From: Caenimonas sp. SL110
Lineage (GTDB): Bacteria > Pseudomonadota > Gammaproteobacteria > Burkholderiales > Burkholderiaceae_C
Reading direction: 5' to 3'
Assembly (NCBI RefSeq): GCF_001044395.1
Contig: NZ_JANU01000009.1
Location: 120,159-184,158, forward strand
DNA: 64,000 nucleotides
Within the stretch, counting starts at the first letter, position 1; every line of letters starts with the position of its first letter. The position numbers and the translations under genes were made by a program. The notes beneath the pieces are model-generated. The model was given only the letters and a program-made list of their open reading frames with translations, was not told where the DNA came from and did not search any database. Positions 18,236 through 26,743 of the stretch are shown piece by piece.

Positions 18236-19747
18236 TCAATCCTCGACGAAAGCTTCTTCGCGCTTGTTCTTCACCGCCGGCAAGGCCACGATGATGACCA
18301 GCAGCAATGCGGCTGCCAACAGGCCTGCCGACAGGGGACGCGTCACGAACACGCTCCAGTCGCCGCGCGACAGCAGCAACGCGCGCCGCAGGTTTTCTTC
18401 CATCATGGGGCCCAGGATGAAGCCCAGGAGCAGCGGCGCCGGTTCGGCACCCAGCTTGATGAACATGTAGCCGATCACGCCGAAGATCGCGACCATCCAG
18501 ATGTCCCACGTGTTGTTGTTCGTGGAGTACACGCCGATGGCGCAGAACAGCACGATGGCCGGGAACAACCAGCGATACGGCACGGTGAGCAGCTTGATCC
18601 AGATGCCGATCAGCGGCAGGTTCAGGATGATCAGCATCGCGTTGCCGATCCACATCGAGGCGATCAGGCCCCAGAACAGCTGCGGGTTGCTGGTCATGAC
18701 CTGCGGACCCGGCTGGATGTTGTGGATGGTCATCGCACCGACCATCAGCGCCATCACCGCGTTAGGCGGAATGCCCAGCGTGAGCAGCGGAATGAACGAT
18801 GTCTGGGAGCCTGCGTTGTTGGCCGACTCGGGCGCCGCAACACCGCGGATGTTGCCCTTGCCAAACGGTACTTCACCGGGACGCAGCTTGGTCTTCTTCT
18901 CGACCGTGTAGGCAGCAAAGGCCGCGAGCAATGCACCACCGCCAGGCAAGATGCCAAGGGACGATCCCAGCGCGGTGCCGCGCAGGATGGCCGGGATCAT
19001 GTTCCTGAAATCTTCCTTGGTCGGGAACAGGCCCGTCACCTTGGCGGTGAACACGGCGCGGTCGTCGGCGTGCTTGCCCAGGTTGCTGATGATCTCGCCG
19101 TAGCCGAAAACACCCATCGCGATCACGATGAAGCCGATGCCGTCAGTCAGTTCCGGGATGTCGAAGGAATAGCGAGCGACGCCCGAGTTCACGTCGGTTC
19201 CGATCAAGCCCAGCAGCAGGCCCAGCACGATCATGCCGATTGCCTTGATGAGGGAGCCAGAGGCCAGCACCACCGCGCCGATCAGGCCGAGCACCATCAG
19301 CGAGAAGTATTCTGCGGGGCCGAACTTGAACGCGACTTCAGTCAGGGGCGCCGCAAACGACGCCAGGATCAGGGTGCCGACGCAACCGGCAAAGAACGAA
19401 CCCAGACCTGCAGCGGCGAGCGCCGGGCCTGCTCGCCCCTGCCTTGCCATCTGGTAGCCGTCGATCACCGTCACCACCGAGGAAGACTCCCCTGGCAGGT
19501 TCACCAGAATGGCGGTGGTTGACCCGCCGTACTGCGCTCCGTAGTAAATGCCTGCGAGCATGATGAGGGCGGAAACTGGCGGCAGCGCGTAGGTGGCCGG
19601 CAGCAGCATGGCGATGGTGGCAACCGGGCCGATGCCGGGGAGCACACCGATCAGCGTGCCCAGCAGGCAGCCGATGAAGCAGTACAGCAGGTTGATCGGC
19701 GTGAAAGCAACGCCGAAACCGATCGAGAGGTTGGTAAACAGGTCCAT
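18236..19747 (-). CDS. tctA: Tripartite tricarboxylate transporter permease, large subunit
   Basis: 503 aa, about 12 membrane helices. The family motifs GVLPGIGPVATIAMLLPATY and YYGAQYGGSTTAILVNLPGE are near the N-terminus, with a mirrored SLGILPGGGALLAAFAAYTVEKK in the second half. It would use a proton or sodium gradient to import a carboxylate delivered by a periplasmic TctC-type protein. It starts 15 bp after tctB. No tctC gene is in the window, so the binding protein is encoded elsewhere. Confidence 0.93.
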   Translation of the reverse strand: MDLFTNLSIGFGVAFTPINLLYCFIGCLLGTLIGVLPGIGPVATIAMLLPATYALPPVSALIMLAGIYYGAQYGGSTTAILVNLPGESSSVVTVIDGYQMARQGRAGPALAAAGLGSFFAGCVGTLILASFAAPLTEVAFKFGPAEYFSLMVLGLIGAVVLASGSLIKAIGMIVLGLLLGLIGTDVNSGVARYSFDIPELTDGIGFIVIAMGVFGYGEIISNLGKHADDRAVFTAKVTGLFPTKEDFRNMIPAILRGTALGSSLGILPGGGALLAAFAAYTVEKKTKLRPGEVPFGKGNIRGVAAPESANNAGSQTSFIPLLTLGIPPNAVMALMVGAMTIHNIQPGPQVMTSNPQLFWGLIASMWIGNAMLIILNLPLIGIWIKLLTVPYRWLFPAIVLFCAIGVYSTNNNTWDIWMVAIFGVIGYMFIKLGAEPAPLLLGFILGPMMEENLRRALLLSRGDWSVFVTRPLSAGLLAAALLLVIIVALPAVKNKREEAFVED

Positions 19748-19762
19748 TTTGTTATGCCTTTT

Positions 19763-20251
19763 TTAACCCACGATGAAACTGGGCCAGACCGGGAACTGGA
19801 GCTTGAGCAGCACGATGAATGCGAGGTAGCTGCCGATGGCAAGGATCGTGGCGAGCACGATCACTTCCTTCCAGTTGAATTCGTCACCGGCCTGCGCGGC
19901 GATGAACACCAGCGCATAGATCGCGATGATCAGGCCGAAGGACGGGATGCCGATCTTGGGCAGGCCGCCCAGCAGGATGCCGAACACGATGTTGGAGCCG
20001 ATGATGAAGCCAAGGGGACGCCAGGCAAACTTGCCGATGGGTTCGCCGTCTTCGGTCTCGACGACCATGGCCTCGAAGATGGTGAAGGCGCCGATGCCCG
20101 CGAGCAGCACCCCCAGCACGAGCGGGAAGTAGCCAGGACCCATTCGGGCACCGGTACCGACGTTGTATGTGGTGGCGCCCCATGCGAAGGCGATGCCTAC
20201 GACCAGGAACATGAGGCCGGAGAAGAAATCCTTCTGGCTCTTGATTTTCAC
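19763..20251 (-). CDS. tctB: Tripartite tricarboxylate transporter small membrane subunit
   Basis: 162 aa with four hydrophobic helices. The start KSQKDFFSGLMFLVVGIAFAW and the following GTGARMGPGYFP are diagnostic of TctB. Translation begins at GTG 20251, well placed behind GAGGAGA. It is transcribed just before tctA and both form the membrane part of a TTT carboxylate importer. Confidence 0.92.
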   Translation of the reverse strand: MKIKSQKDFFSGLMFLVVGIAFAWGATTYNVGTGARMGPGYFPLVLGVLLAGIGAFTIFEAMVVETEDGEPIGKFAWRPLGFIIGSNIVFGILLGGLPKIGIPSFGLIIAIYALVFIAAQAGDEFNWKEVIVLATILAIGSYLAFIVLLKLQFPVWPSFIVG

Positions 20252-20347
20252 GACGTGTCTCCTCGAAACTGATTCGATGGCGGATTGTGGGTGGAATAGT
20301 CCGACCCGTCGTTGTGGGTTTCACCTACCCCGCAGCCTGTCATGCCC

Positions 20348-22135
20348 TCATTCGAGCGGAGGCGTCGCGGTCAGAACTTCCTCCAGCGTCGTGAGGCCTT
20401 CGGCAATTTTCAGGCCGCCAGCCAGTCGCAGGGGCCGCATGCCATCGACCACGGCCTGTCGCCGCAGTGCGTCAATGGCCGGCTCCTTGCTCACCTTGTC
20501 CTTGAAAGCCTCGCTGATGGTCATGAGTTCATACAGACCCATGCGGCCCAGAAAGCCGGTCATCCGGCAATCGACACAGCCCACGGCCCGGTACGGCTTG
20601 AACGCACCGGTGATCTGCCAGGGCCGGACGATGGCATCCAGCGATTCGCGCGACATCGAGGTATCGGGCTCCCGGCATTGCTTGCACAAGGTGCGCACCA
20701 GGCGCTGCGCCAGCACGCCGAGCATGGTCGCATTGATGAGGTAGGGCGCAATGCCCAGCTCCATCAGGCGCGAAATGGCAGAAGGCGCATCGTTGGTGTG
20801 CAGCGTCGAGAAAACCAGGTGCCCGGTGAGCGCCGCCTGCACCGCCATTTCGGCGGTTGCGAGGTCACGGATTTCGCCCACCATGATGATGTCCGGGTCC
20901 TGCCGCATCAGCGCGCGAAGTCCCTCGGCAAAACCGAAATCGAGTTGCGGCTGCACCTGCGTCTGGTTGAACGAAGGCTCGATCATTTCGATCGGGTCTT
21001 CCACCGTGCTGACGTTGACTTCTTCGGTGGCGATGCGCTTGAGCGTGGAGTAAAGCGTCGTGGTCTTGCCCGAACCGGTAGGCCCGGTCACAAGGATGAT
21101 GCCGTAGGGCCGCTTGACGAGCGTCTCCCAGCGCTGCGCATCGTGCGGCGAAAAGCCGAGCGCGTCCAGGTCCTTCACCGCGGTGTCGGGGTCGAAGATG
21201 CGCATCACCATCTTTTCGCCGAACGCGGTGGGCAGCGTGGACAGGCGCATCTCGACCTCGTCGCCGCGCGGATTGCGGGTCTTGATGCGGCCATCTTGCG
21301 GCCGGCGCTTTTCGACCACGTCCATGCGCCCCAGCAGCTTGATGCGCGCGGTCATCGCATTGAGAACGCCCATGGGCATCTGGTAGACCGGATGCAGCAC
21401 ACCGTCGATGCGAAACCGGATCACGCCCTGCTCGCGCCTGGGCTCCAGGTGGATGTCGCTGGCGCGCTGGTCGAATGCGTAGGTCCAGAGCCAGTCGACA
21501 ACCTGCACCACGCCCTGGTCGTTGGCATCGAGCTGCTTCCTGTTTCCCAGTTCAACCAGCTGCTCGAAACTGGCCGCACCCGCATTGCCGCCCGATCGCT
21601 GCGCTGCACGCACCGACTTGGCCAGCGCGAAAAATTCTGCTGTGTACCGGTGAATGTCCAGCGGGCTCGCAACCACGCGGCGCACCGAGCGCCTGGACTG
21701 GCGCTCGACCTCGGCGACCCAGTCCTGCAGGAACGGTTCGGCCGTCGCAACCACCACTTCGCTGGGCGTCACCTGCACGGGCAGCACGCGATGCCGCTCG
21801 GCATAGGCTGCGCTCATGGTGTCGGCGACCTTGCCCACATCGACCTTGAGCGGATCGATGCGCAGATACGCCAGGTCCGCGCGCACCGCGAGCCACTGCG
21901 TGAGCGACTCTATATCCAGCGGCTTGCCGTCGCTTTGCCGGGACATCGCCACAGCCGCCAGTCGCACCAGCGGGTGCTGGGCGCTTTCGGCCTGGGCGCA
22001 CCGCGCGATGGTTCGGCGCGCTTCGTCATCCGAGATGACGCCGTCCTGGTTCAGCCATTCGACGATGCGGCGCCAGTCGAGCGGACCGTGGAATGGCAAC
22101 CGGGAAATCGTGCGGGGGCGAGCGGCTGCGGTCAT
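20348..22135 (-). CDS. GspE/PilB-family secretion or pilus assembly ATPase
   Basis: 595 aa. The N-terminal GspE_N-like domains (to about 200) are followed by the hexameric ATPase core: RASDIHLEP, Walker A GPTGSGKTTT (about 342-351), Asp-box/Walker B PDIIMVGEIRD and STLHTND. The tetra-cysteine zinc element typical of this family is present (CKQC...CVDC near 500-530). It could drive a type II secretion system or a pilus, but no pseudopilin, secretin or pilus genes are nearby. Its ATG overlaps the stop of the upstream methyltransferase-like gene by ATGA. Confidence 0.88.
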   Translation of the reverse strand: MTAAARPRTISRLPFHGPLDWRRIVEWLNQDGVISDDEARRTIARCAQAESAQHPLVRLAAVAMSRQSDGKPLDIESLTQWLAVRADLAYLRIDPLKVDVGKVADTMSAAYAERHRVLPVQVTPSEVVVATAEPFLQDWVAEVERQSRRSVRRVVASPLDIHRYTAEFFALAKSVRAAQRSGGNAGAASFEQLVELGNRKQLDANDQGVVQVVDWLWTYAFDQRASDIHLEPRREQGVIRFRIDGVLHPVYQMPMGVLNAMTARIKLLGRMDVVEKRRPQDGRIKTRNPRGDEVEMRLSTLPTAFGEKMVMRIFDPDTAVKDLDALGFSPHDAQRWETLVKRPYGIILVTGPTGSGKTTTLYSTLKRIATEEVNVSTVEDPIEMIEPSFNQTQVQPQLDFGFAEGLRALMRQDPDIIMVGEIRDLATAEMAVQAALTGHLVFSTLHTNDAPSAISRLMELGIAPYLINATMLGVLAQRLVRTLCKQCREPDTSMSRESLDAIVRPWQITGAFKPYRAVGCVDCRMTGFLGRMGLYELMTISEAFKDKVSKEPAIDALRRQAVVDGMRPLRLAGGLKIAEGLTTLEEVLTATPPLE

Positions 22136-22890
22136 GTGGGATCAACAGGTTTGAACACCCGCAACCATTTGCGGGCAGGCAATCCCCAACGAGTTTCAAT
22201 CGTTTCCGCGCGAGCGGCAAGCGCCTCGCGGGTGGGATGCTGCGCCGTCCTGAGCGCCAGCACAATGGTGTTGCCCTCGCGCGTGGGCCGAAACGACCAC
22301 ATCGCATCGTCTCCGAACGCGGCTGCGATGCGCTTGACGCTTTCTTCGTAGCTAGACGAACGGCCAAAGAGATTGACGGTCATGCAGCCGTCTTCGGTCA
22401 GGAGCTTGCGGCAATCGGCATAGAACTCAGGCGAGTCGAGCACCGGACCTGCGGCTTCCTGGTCGTACAAATCCACCTGAAGCGCATCGACCTGCCCATG
22501 CCAGTGCTCATGGTGCGCAACTTCGGCCGCGTCACCGAGCACGACCGACAGCCGCGCATCATCGGCCGGCAGCTTGAACCAGAGGCGGCATGCAGCAACA
22601 ACTTGCGGATTGAGCTCGATGGCGGTTGTCTTCATGCGCAGCTTGCGCCAGCAGAATTTCGTGAGCGATGCAGCGCCAAGCCCGAGCTGCATGGCATGGC
22701 GCTTTGGCACGGACGCGGCATCGACGAACAGCAGCCACGCCATCATGCGCTGCACGTACTCCAGCTCCAGCTCGAACGGCTTGTCCAGAAACATGGAGCC
22801 CTGGACCCACTCGGTTCCCAGGTGAAGATAGCGCACGTCGCCGTGGTCGGAGAAATTCACTTCGGCGTGCATGGGGGTTTGGTCTTTCAC
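22132..22890 (-). CDS. Spermidine-synthase-like protein (SAM-methyltransferase fold)
   Basis: 252 aa. It has the aminopropyltransferase/methyltransferase nucleotide motif MQLGLGAASLTKFCW (about 67-81), AIELNPQVV after beta-2 and VDLYDQEAAG near the catalytic Asp position, followed by FYADCRKLLTEDGCMTVNLFG. It lacks the N-terminal beta-sheet of complete SpeE proteins, so it may not make spermidine. It starts at GTG 22890 or ATG 22872; neither has a strong ribosome-binding site. Its stop overlaps the GspE start by 4 bp, implying coupled expression. Confidence 0.78.
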   Translation of the reverse strand: MKDQTPMHAEVNFSDHGDVRYLHLGTEWVQGSMFLDKPFELELEYVQRMMAWLLFVDAASVPKRHAMQLGLGAASLTKFCWRKLRMKTTAIELNPQVVAACRLWFKLPADDARLSVVLGDAAEVAHHEHWHGQVDALQVDLYDQEAAGPVLDSPEFYADCRKLLTEDGCMTVNLFGRSSSYEESVKRIAAAFGDDAMWSFRPTREGNTIVLALRTAQHPTREALAARAETIETRWGLPARKWLRVFKPVDPT

Positions 22891-22959
22891 AGCCGCAGAT
22901 TATGACCACGCGCTTCATGCAAAATCGCCGCGTCAGTCAAACGCAGCACCGGAGCAGGC

Positions 22960-23775
22960 ATGTTGGATACGAATGTTTTGATGGGATTTCTCGGCACCCG
23001 TGGCGTGGACTTCGGCGTCAAGGTGCTGGGCGCGCTGGCCGTCTGGATCGTCGGACGCTGGGTGATCGGCTGGATCAAGCGGCTGGCGTTTGCGGGTCTC
23101 GAACGCGGCAAGCGCATCGACGTCACGCTGTCGCGCTATCTCGCGCAGGCCATCTCGGTTGCCCTCAACGTCCTGTTGATCCTGGCGGTGCTCGACATCT
23201 TCGGCGTCAAGACGACTTCGTTTGCCGCGCTGCTCGCGGGTGTCGGCCTGGCCATCGGCACCGCATGGGGCGGTTTGCTCACGCACTTTGCCGCCGGCGT
23301 GTTCCTGCAAGTGCTGCGGCCCTACAAGGTAGGCGACCAGGTGATCATTGCAGGCGTCAATGGCAGGGTCCGGGAACTCGGGCTGTTCGGCACAACGCTT
23401 GTCACCGGCGACAACATCACCGCACTGATCGGCAACAACAAGGTACTGTCGGACACCATCCAGAATCTCAGCACCCTGCCGACACGGCGGGTCGACACCA
23501 CCGCGAAGATCGCCAACAGTGTGAATCCGCATGAGGCGATCGAAAAACTCAAGGCAGCCGTTGCGAAAATTCCAAATGTCGCAACCGAGCCAGCGCCAGA
23601 GATCCAGATCCTGCAATTCACGCCGGAAGGGCCGCTGCTGGCCGTGAGGCCCTATACCCACAACGACAACTACATGCAGGTGTATTTCGACACGCACAAG
23701 GCGATCGTGGATACCTTTGGTGCAGCGGGCTATCCGGTGCCGGAGACGCCGACGGTTCAGCGTTCGGCTGCCTGA
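22960..23775 (+). CDS. Small-conductance mechanosensitive channel (MscS family)
   Basis: 271 aa, close to E. coli MscS (286). Three N-terminal helices end in the pore helix with the Ala/Gly ladder (SFAALLAGVGLAIGTAWGG, about 88-106). The beta domain RPYKVGDQVIIAGVNGRVRELGLF follows, and the C-terminal alpha/beta domain holds the vestibule. It should release solutes on osmotic downshock. Monocistronic on the plus strand; its 3' end overlaps the convergent TatD gene by 19 bp. Confidence 0.92.
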   Translation: MLDTNVLMGFLGTRGVDFGVKVLGALAVWIVGRWVIGWIKRLAFAGLERGKRIDVTLSRYLAQAISVALNVLLILAVLDIFGVKTTSFAALLAGVGLAIGTAWGGLLTHFAAGVFLQVLRPYKVGDQVIIAGVNGRVRELGLFGTTLVTGDNITALIGNNKVLSDTIQNLSTLPTRRVDTTAKIANSVNPHEAIEKLKAAVAKIPNVATEPAPEIQILQFTPEGPLLAVRPYTHNDNYMQVYFDTHKAIVDTFGAAGYPVPETPTVQRSAA

Positions 23776-24596
23776 TCTTTCAGCAGAACCGAAAGCTTGG
23801 GCAAGGCGTCCTCGCTGTTACGAGCTGCCATGTCCTTGAGCTCATCCGTACCGATTCCGCGAAGCAACGCCAGCATCGAGGCAATTCGTGGCAATTCAGC
23901 CGGCTCGTTACGCCCCTGGGCTGAACCGTCCGCACGCTCCTGGGCCGTACGGTAGAGCCAGTGGGGCGGAATGTCGGGTGAATCGGTCTCCATCACGATC
24001 GCCGACAGGGGCAAGGCAGCGGCAAGGCGCTGTATCTGCTGCGCCCGGTCATACGTGACGTTGCCCCCAAAGCCGAGCTTGAAACCCAGTTCGACGAATG
24101 CGCTGGCCTGCTGTTCGCTGCCATTGAAGGCGTGCGCGATTCCCTTGACCGGCAGCCGGCGCAAATGCTTGAGCAACTGGTCCGCAGACTTGCGAACATG
24201 CACGATGACCGGCAGTCCGTGCTTGAGCGCAAGGCGCAGCTGCTCCCTGTAAAAAAACTCCTGCCGATCGAAATCCAGACCGGGCACGAACAGGTCCAGG
24301 CCGATCTCGCCGACCGCCACCAGGCGCGGGTCATCGCCAAACTCAGCCAGTGCTTCATCGAGCGCCTGCAGGTCGCCCTCGCTGGCACCGGCCGTGCACA
24401 GAGGATGTATGCCCAGCGCGTAACTGTCGCCATGTTGGTGCGCCAGCTCACGCACCGCCTGGAAATTGCCCACCTCAACAGCAGGCAGGACGCAGTGGCC
24501 GACACCGGCAGCTTTGGCGCGCTCGCGAACCGCCGTGCGATCGCGCGCGAACTCCGGCGCATCGAGGTGGCAATGGGTGTCGATCCAGGTTGACAT
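23757..24596 (-). CDS. TatD family metal-dependent hydrolase (deoxyribonuclease-like)
   Basis: 279 aa, TIM-barrel amidohydrolase. The metal ligands are visible as DTHCHLD near residue 6, GEIGLD in the middle, HVRKS, HAFNGS and ETDSPDIPP. Members act as 3'-5' exonuclease or related phosphodiesterase. ATG 24596 gives the family start MSTWIDTHCHLD; the frame extends upstream to 24689 without support. The stop lies inside the 3' end of the mscS gene on the other strand. Confidence 0.92.
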   Translation of the reverse strand: MSTWIDTHCHLDAPEFARDRTAVRERAKAAGVGHCVLPAVEVGNFQAVRELAHQHGDSYALGIHPLCTAGASEGDLQALDEALAEFGDDPRLVAVGEIGLDLFVPGLDFDRQEFFYREQLRLALKHGLPVIVHVRKSADQLLKHLRRLPVKGIAHAFNGSEQQASAFVELGFKLGFGGNVTYDRAQQIQRLAAALPLSAIVMETDSPDIPPHWLYRTAQERADGSAQGRNEPAELPRIASMLALLRGIGTDELKDMAARNSEDALPKLSVLLKDQAAER

Positions 24597-24699
24597 TGCC
24601 CCATCATGCCGCACGGTTTGTGCATCGCGCAGCAAACCGTGATACCGTGTGTTTGCCCCGTTTATCCCCGGTTCTCCCGCTGTTTTCATAGGTGAACGA

Positions 24700-25704
24700 A
24701 TGCGCAGGCCAGCCCTTTACAGTTCGAGCCGGACCGCCCGGCCGCAGCCCGTCCAATCCCCGTCCGATGGTGCGGTGGCTGCGTCCGATGCACAGGCAAC
24801 TGCCGGCGTGCGCAAGGCCCGGTTCTCGCTGTCCAGTCCCGCCCTGCTCTGGAGCGCCATCCTGCTTCTGGCCATCGCGCTTGCAGCCAGCGTGGCGCTC
24901 GGCCTGAAGACAGGCCAGCGCAAACTCACCCAGGAAGACATCAACGCCGCCGTCATGAAGACGATGGAAACGCAGGTCATGCCTTCGGAGTACGCCCGCG
25001 CGTACGAGAACATCCGCCCGTCCGTCGTCCGTGTGATGAGCTACGTCAAAAAAAGCCGCTTGAAAGATGACAAGCAGCTCGCCGCCAAAAGCGCGAAGCC
25101 CAAGCCTCTCGGGCCTGCCACACCAACCGAAAACCTCGGGCCATCCGGCGCCGAGGACGAAGAAGTCGAACACGGCGTGGGCACTGGCGTGGTGATCATC
25201 GACAAGGGCGTGATCCTCACCAACCTGCACGTCGTCGCGGGCGCTGACCGCATCAAGGTGGTGTTCTCCGATGGCCTCGAAGCCACCGCCACGATCACCG
25301 GTGTGCAGTCCGAAAACGACCTCGCGGTGCTGCAAGCCAGCAAGATTCCCGACGACATGATCGCCGCCACCATGCGGTCCACCAACGATCTTGCGCCCGG
25401 CGACAAGGTGCTGGCGGTCGGCTTTCCGTTTGGCATCGGCCCGTCGGCATCGGGCGGTGTCATCTCGGGCCTGAAACGCGTGTTCCGCTCACCCGAAGGC
25501 AAGCAGGACATGAAGAACCTGATCCAGTTCGATGCAGCAGCCAACCCCGGCAATTCGGGCGGCCCGCTGGTCACGATGGATGGCGAGGTTGTCGGCATCG
25601 TCACTGCCATCCTCAACCCGACATCGGCTCGCACCTTCATCGGTATCGGCTTTGCCGTGCCCATCGAGAATGCCGCCACCGCCGCAGGCCTGCCGCCCTT
25701 CTAG
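24700..25704 (+). CDS. Membrane-anchored trypsin-like serine protease without PDZ domain
   Basis: 334 aa. A cytoplasmic Ser/Arg-rich N-terminus is followed by one membrane helix (about 48-69) and a periplasmic DegP-like chymotrypsin fold. The catalytic triad is intact: H177 (LTNLHVVAG), D207 (SENDLAVL) and S286 (NPGNSGGP). Unlike HtrA/DegS it stops after the protease domain and has no PDZ. Residues 120-158 form a charged linker before the first strand. ATG 24700 is chosen over an upstream GTG at 24649. It lies 31 bp before moxR and in the same direction, suggesting a shared transcript with the MoxR-DUF58-VWA genes. Confidence 0.85.
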   Translation: MRRPALYSSSRTARPQPVQSPSDGAVAASDAQATAGVRKARFSLSSPALLWSAILLLAIALAASVALGLKTGQRKLTQEDINAAVMKTMETQVMPSEYARAYENIRPSVVRVMSYVKKSRLKDDKQLAAKSAKPKPLGPATPTENLGPSGAEDEEVEHGVGTGVVIIDKGVILTNLHVVAGADRIKVVFSDGLEATATITGVQSENDLAVLQASKIPDDMIAATMRSTNDLAPGDKVLAVGFPFGIGPSASGGVISGLKRVFRSPEGKQDMKNLIQFDAAANPGNSGGPLVTMDGEVVGIVTAILNPTSARTFIGIGFAVPIENAATAAGLPPF

Positions 25705-25735
25705 AAACCTCCAAGCTTCCAGGACACACAAGCCC

Positions 25736-26743
25736 ATGAATCCAGACACCCGCCAGGACACCGACACCGCGCAACTCATGGAGCAGATCCTCTACGAGGT
25801 CAAGCGCGTGGTCGTCGGCCAGGACAGGTTCCTCGAACGCGTGATGGTCGCCATGCTCGCGCAAGGTCACCTGCTGGTCGAAGGCGTGCCGGGCCTTGCA
25901 AAAACGCTCACGGTGAAGACGCTCGCCAACACCATGCGCGGCCAGTTCAAGCGCATCCAGTTCACACCCGACCTCGTGCCTGCAGACCTGGTGGGCACGC
26001 GTGTCTACAACCAGAAGAACAGCGAGTTCAGCACCTCGCTGGGCCCCGTGTTCACCAACTTGCTGCTGGCCGACGAAATCAACCGCGCGCCTGCCAAGGT
26101 ACAGAGTGCCTTGCTCGAAGTGATGCAGGAACGTCAGGTCACCATCGCCGGCGAAACGCACAAGGTGCCCAATCCGTTCCTGGTGATGGCCACGCAGAAC
26201 CCGATCGAAACCGAAGGCACTTATCCGCTGCCCGAGGCGCAGGTCGATCGTTTCATGATGAAGGTGCTGGTCGACTACCCCACCGACGAGGAAGAGTTCG
26301 TCATCGTCGAGCGTGTCACCGGTCCTGCGGTCACGGTGAGCGAGGTCGCGACGACCGAGCAGCTCGCAGCCCTCCAGCAGGAATGCCGGCGCGTCTATGT
26401 CGACCCATCGCTCACGCAATACGCGGTGCGGCTGGTGTCGGCCACCCGCACACCCGAAAAGCACGGCCTGAAAGACCTGCGGCCGTTCATCACGTATGGC
26501 GCCAGCCCGCGCGCGACCATCAATCTGGTTGAAGGCGCCAGAGCGCTTGCGATGTTGCGTGGACGAACCTACGCGCTGCCCGAAGACATGACGGACCTGG
26601 TGCCCGATGTTCTGCGCCATCGGCTGGTGCTGTCGTACGAAGCCTTGTCTGAAGGCCTCACGGCCGATGCGATCGTCGGAAAAATCATGGCGAAAATTCC
26701 TTCGCCGCCCAAGCCGCTGGAACATGAAAAACTGGCTGCTTAA
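25736..26743 (+). CDS. MoxR family AAA+ ATPase
   Basis: 335 aa. Walker A is the MoxR type GVPGLAKT (about residues 45-52), Walker B is LLADEINRAP and sensor 1 is MATQNPIE. The lid domain ends with MAKIPSPPKP. MoxR ATPases act with VWA proteins as chaperones for metal insertion or complex assembly. This gene overlaps the DUF58 gene by 20 bp and heads the set moxR-DUF58-VWA. ATG 25736 lies after a weak purine-rich stretch; an open frame upstream is inside the protease gene. Confidence 0.92.
   Translation: MNPDTRQDTDTAQLMEQILYEVKRVVVGQDRFLERVMVAMLAQGHLLVEGVPGLAKTLTVKTLANTMRGQFKRIQFTPDLVPADLVGTRVYNQKNSEFSTSLGPVFTNLLLADEINRAPAKVQSALLEVMQERQVTIAGETHKVPNPFLVMATQNPIETEGTYPLPEAQVDRFMMKVLVDYPTDEEEFVIVERVTGPAVTVSEVATTEQLAALQQECRRVYVDPSLTQYAVRLVSATRTPEKHGLKDLRPFITYGASPRATINLVEGARALAMLRGRTYALPEDMTDLVPDVLRHRLVLSYEALSEGLTADAIVGKIMAKIPSPPKPLEHEKLAA

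Noticed and set aside
18134..19522. 462-codon plus-strand frame opposite tctA
   Set aside because: Low-complexity His/Gln/Arg-rich shadow; tctA motifs are complete on the minus strand.
20312..22351. 679-codon plus-strand frame opposite the GspE-type ATPase gene
   Set aside because: His/Arg-rich translation with no domain; shadow of the ATPase and the next gene.
24649..24699. Upstream GTG start for the anchored protease
   Set aside because: The added residues include a hydrophobic stretch not needed for the anchor, and ATG 24700 follows a better spaced purine run; the GTG remains possible but less likely.
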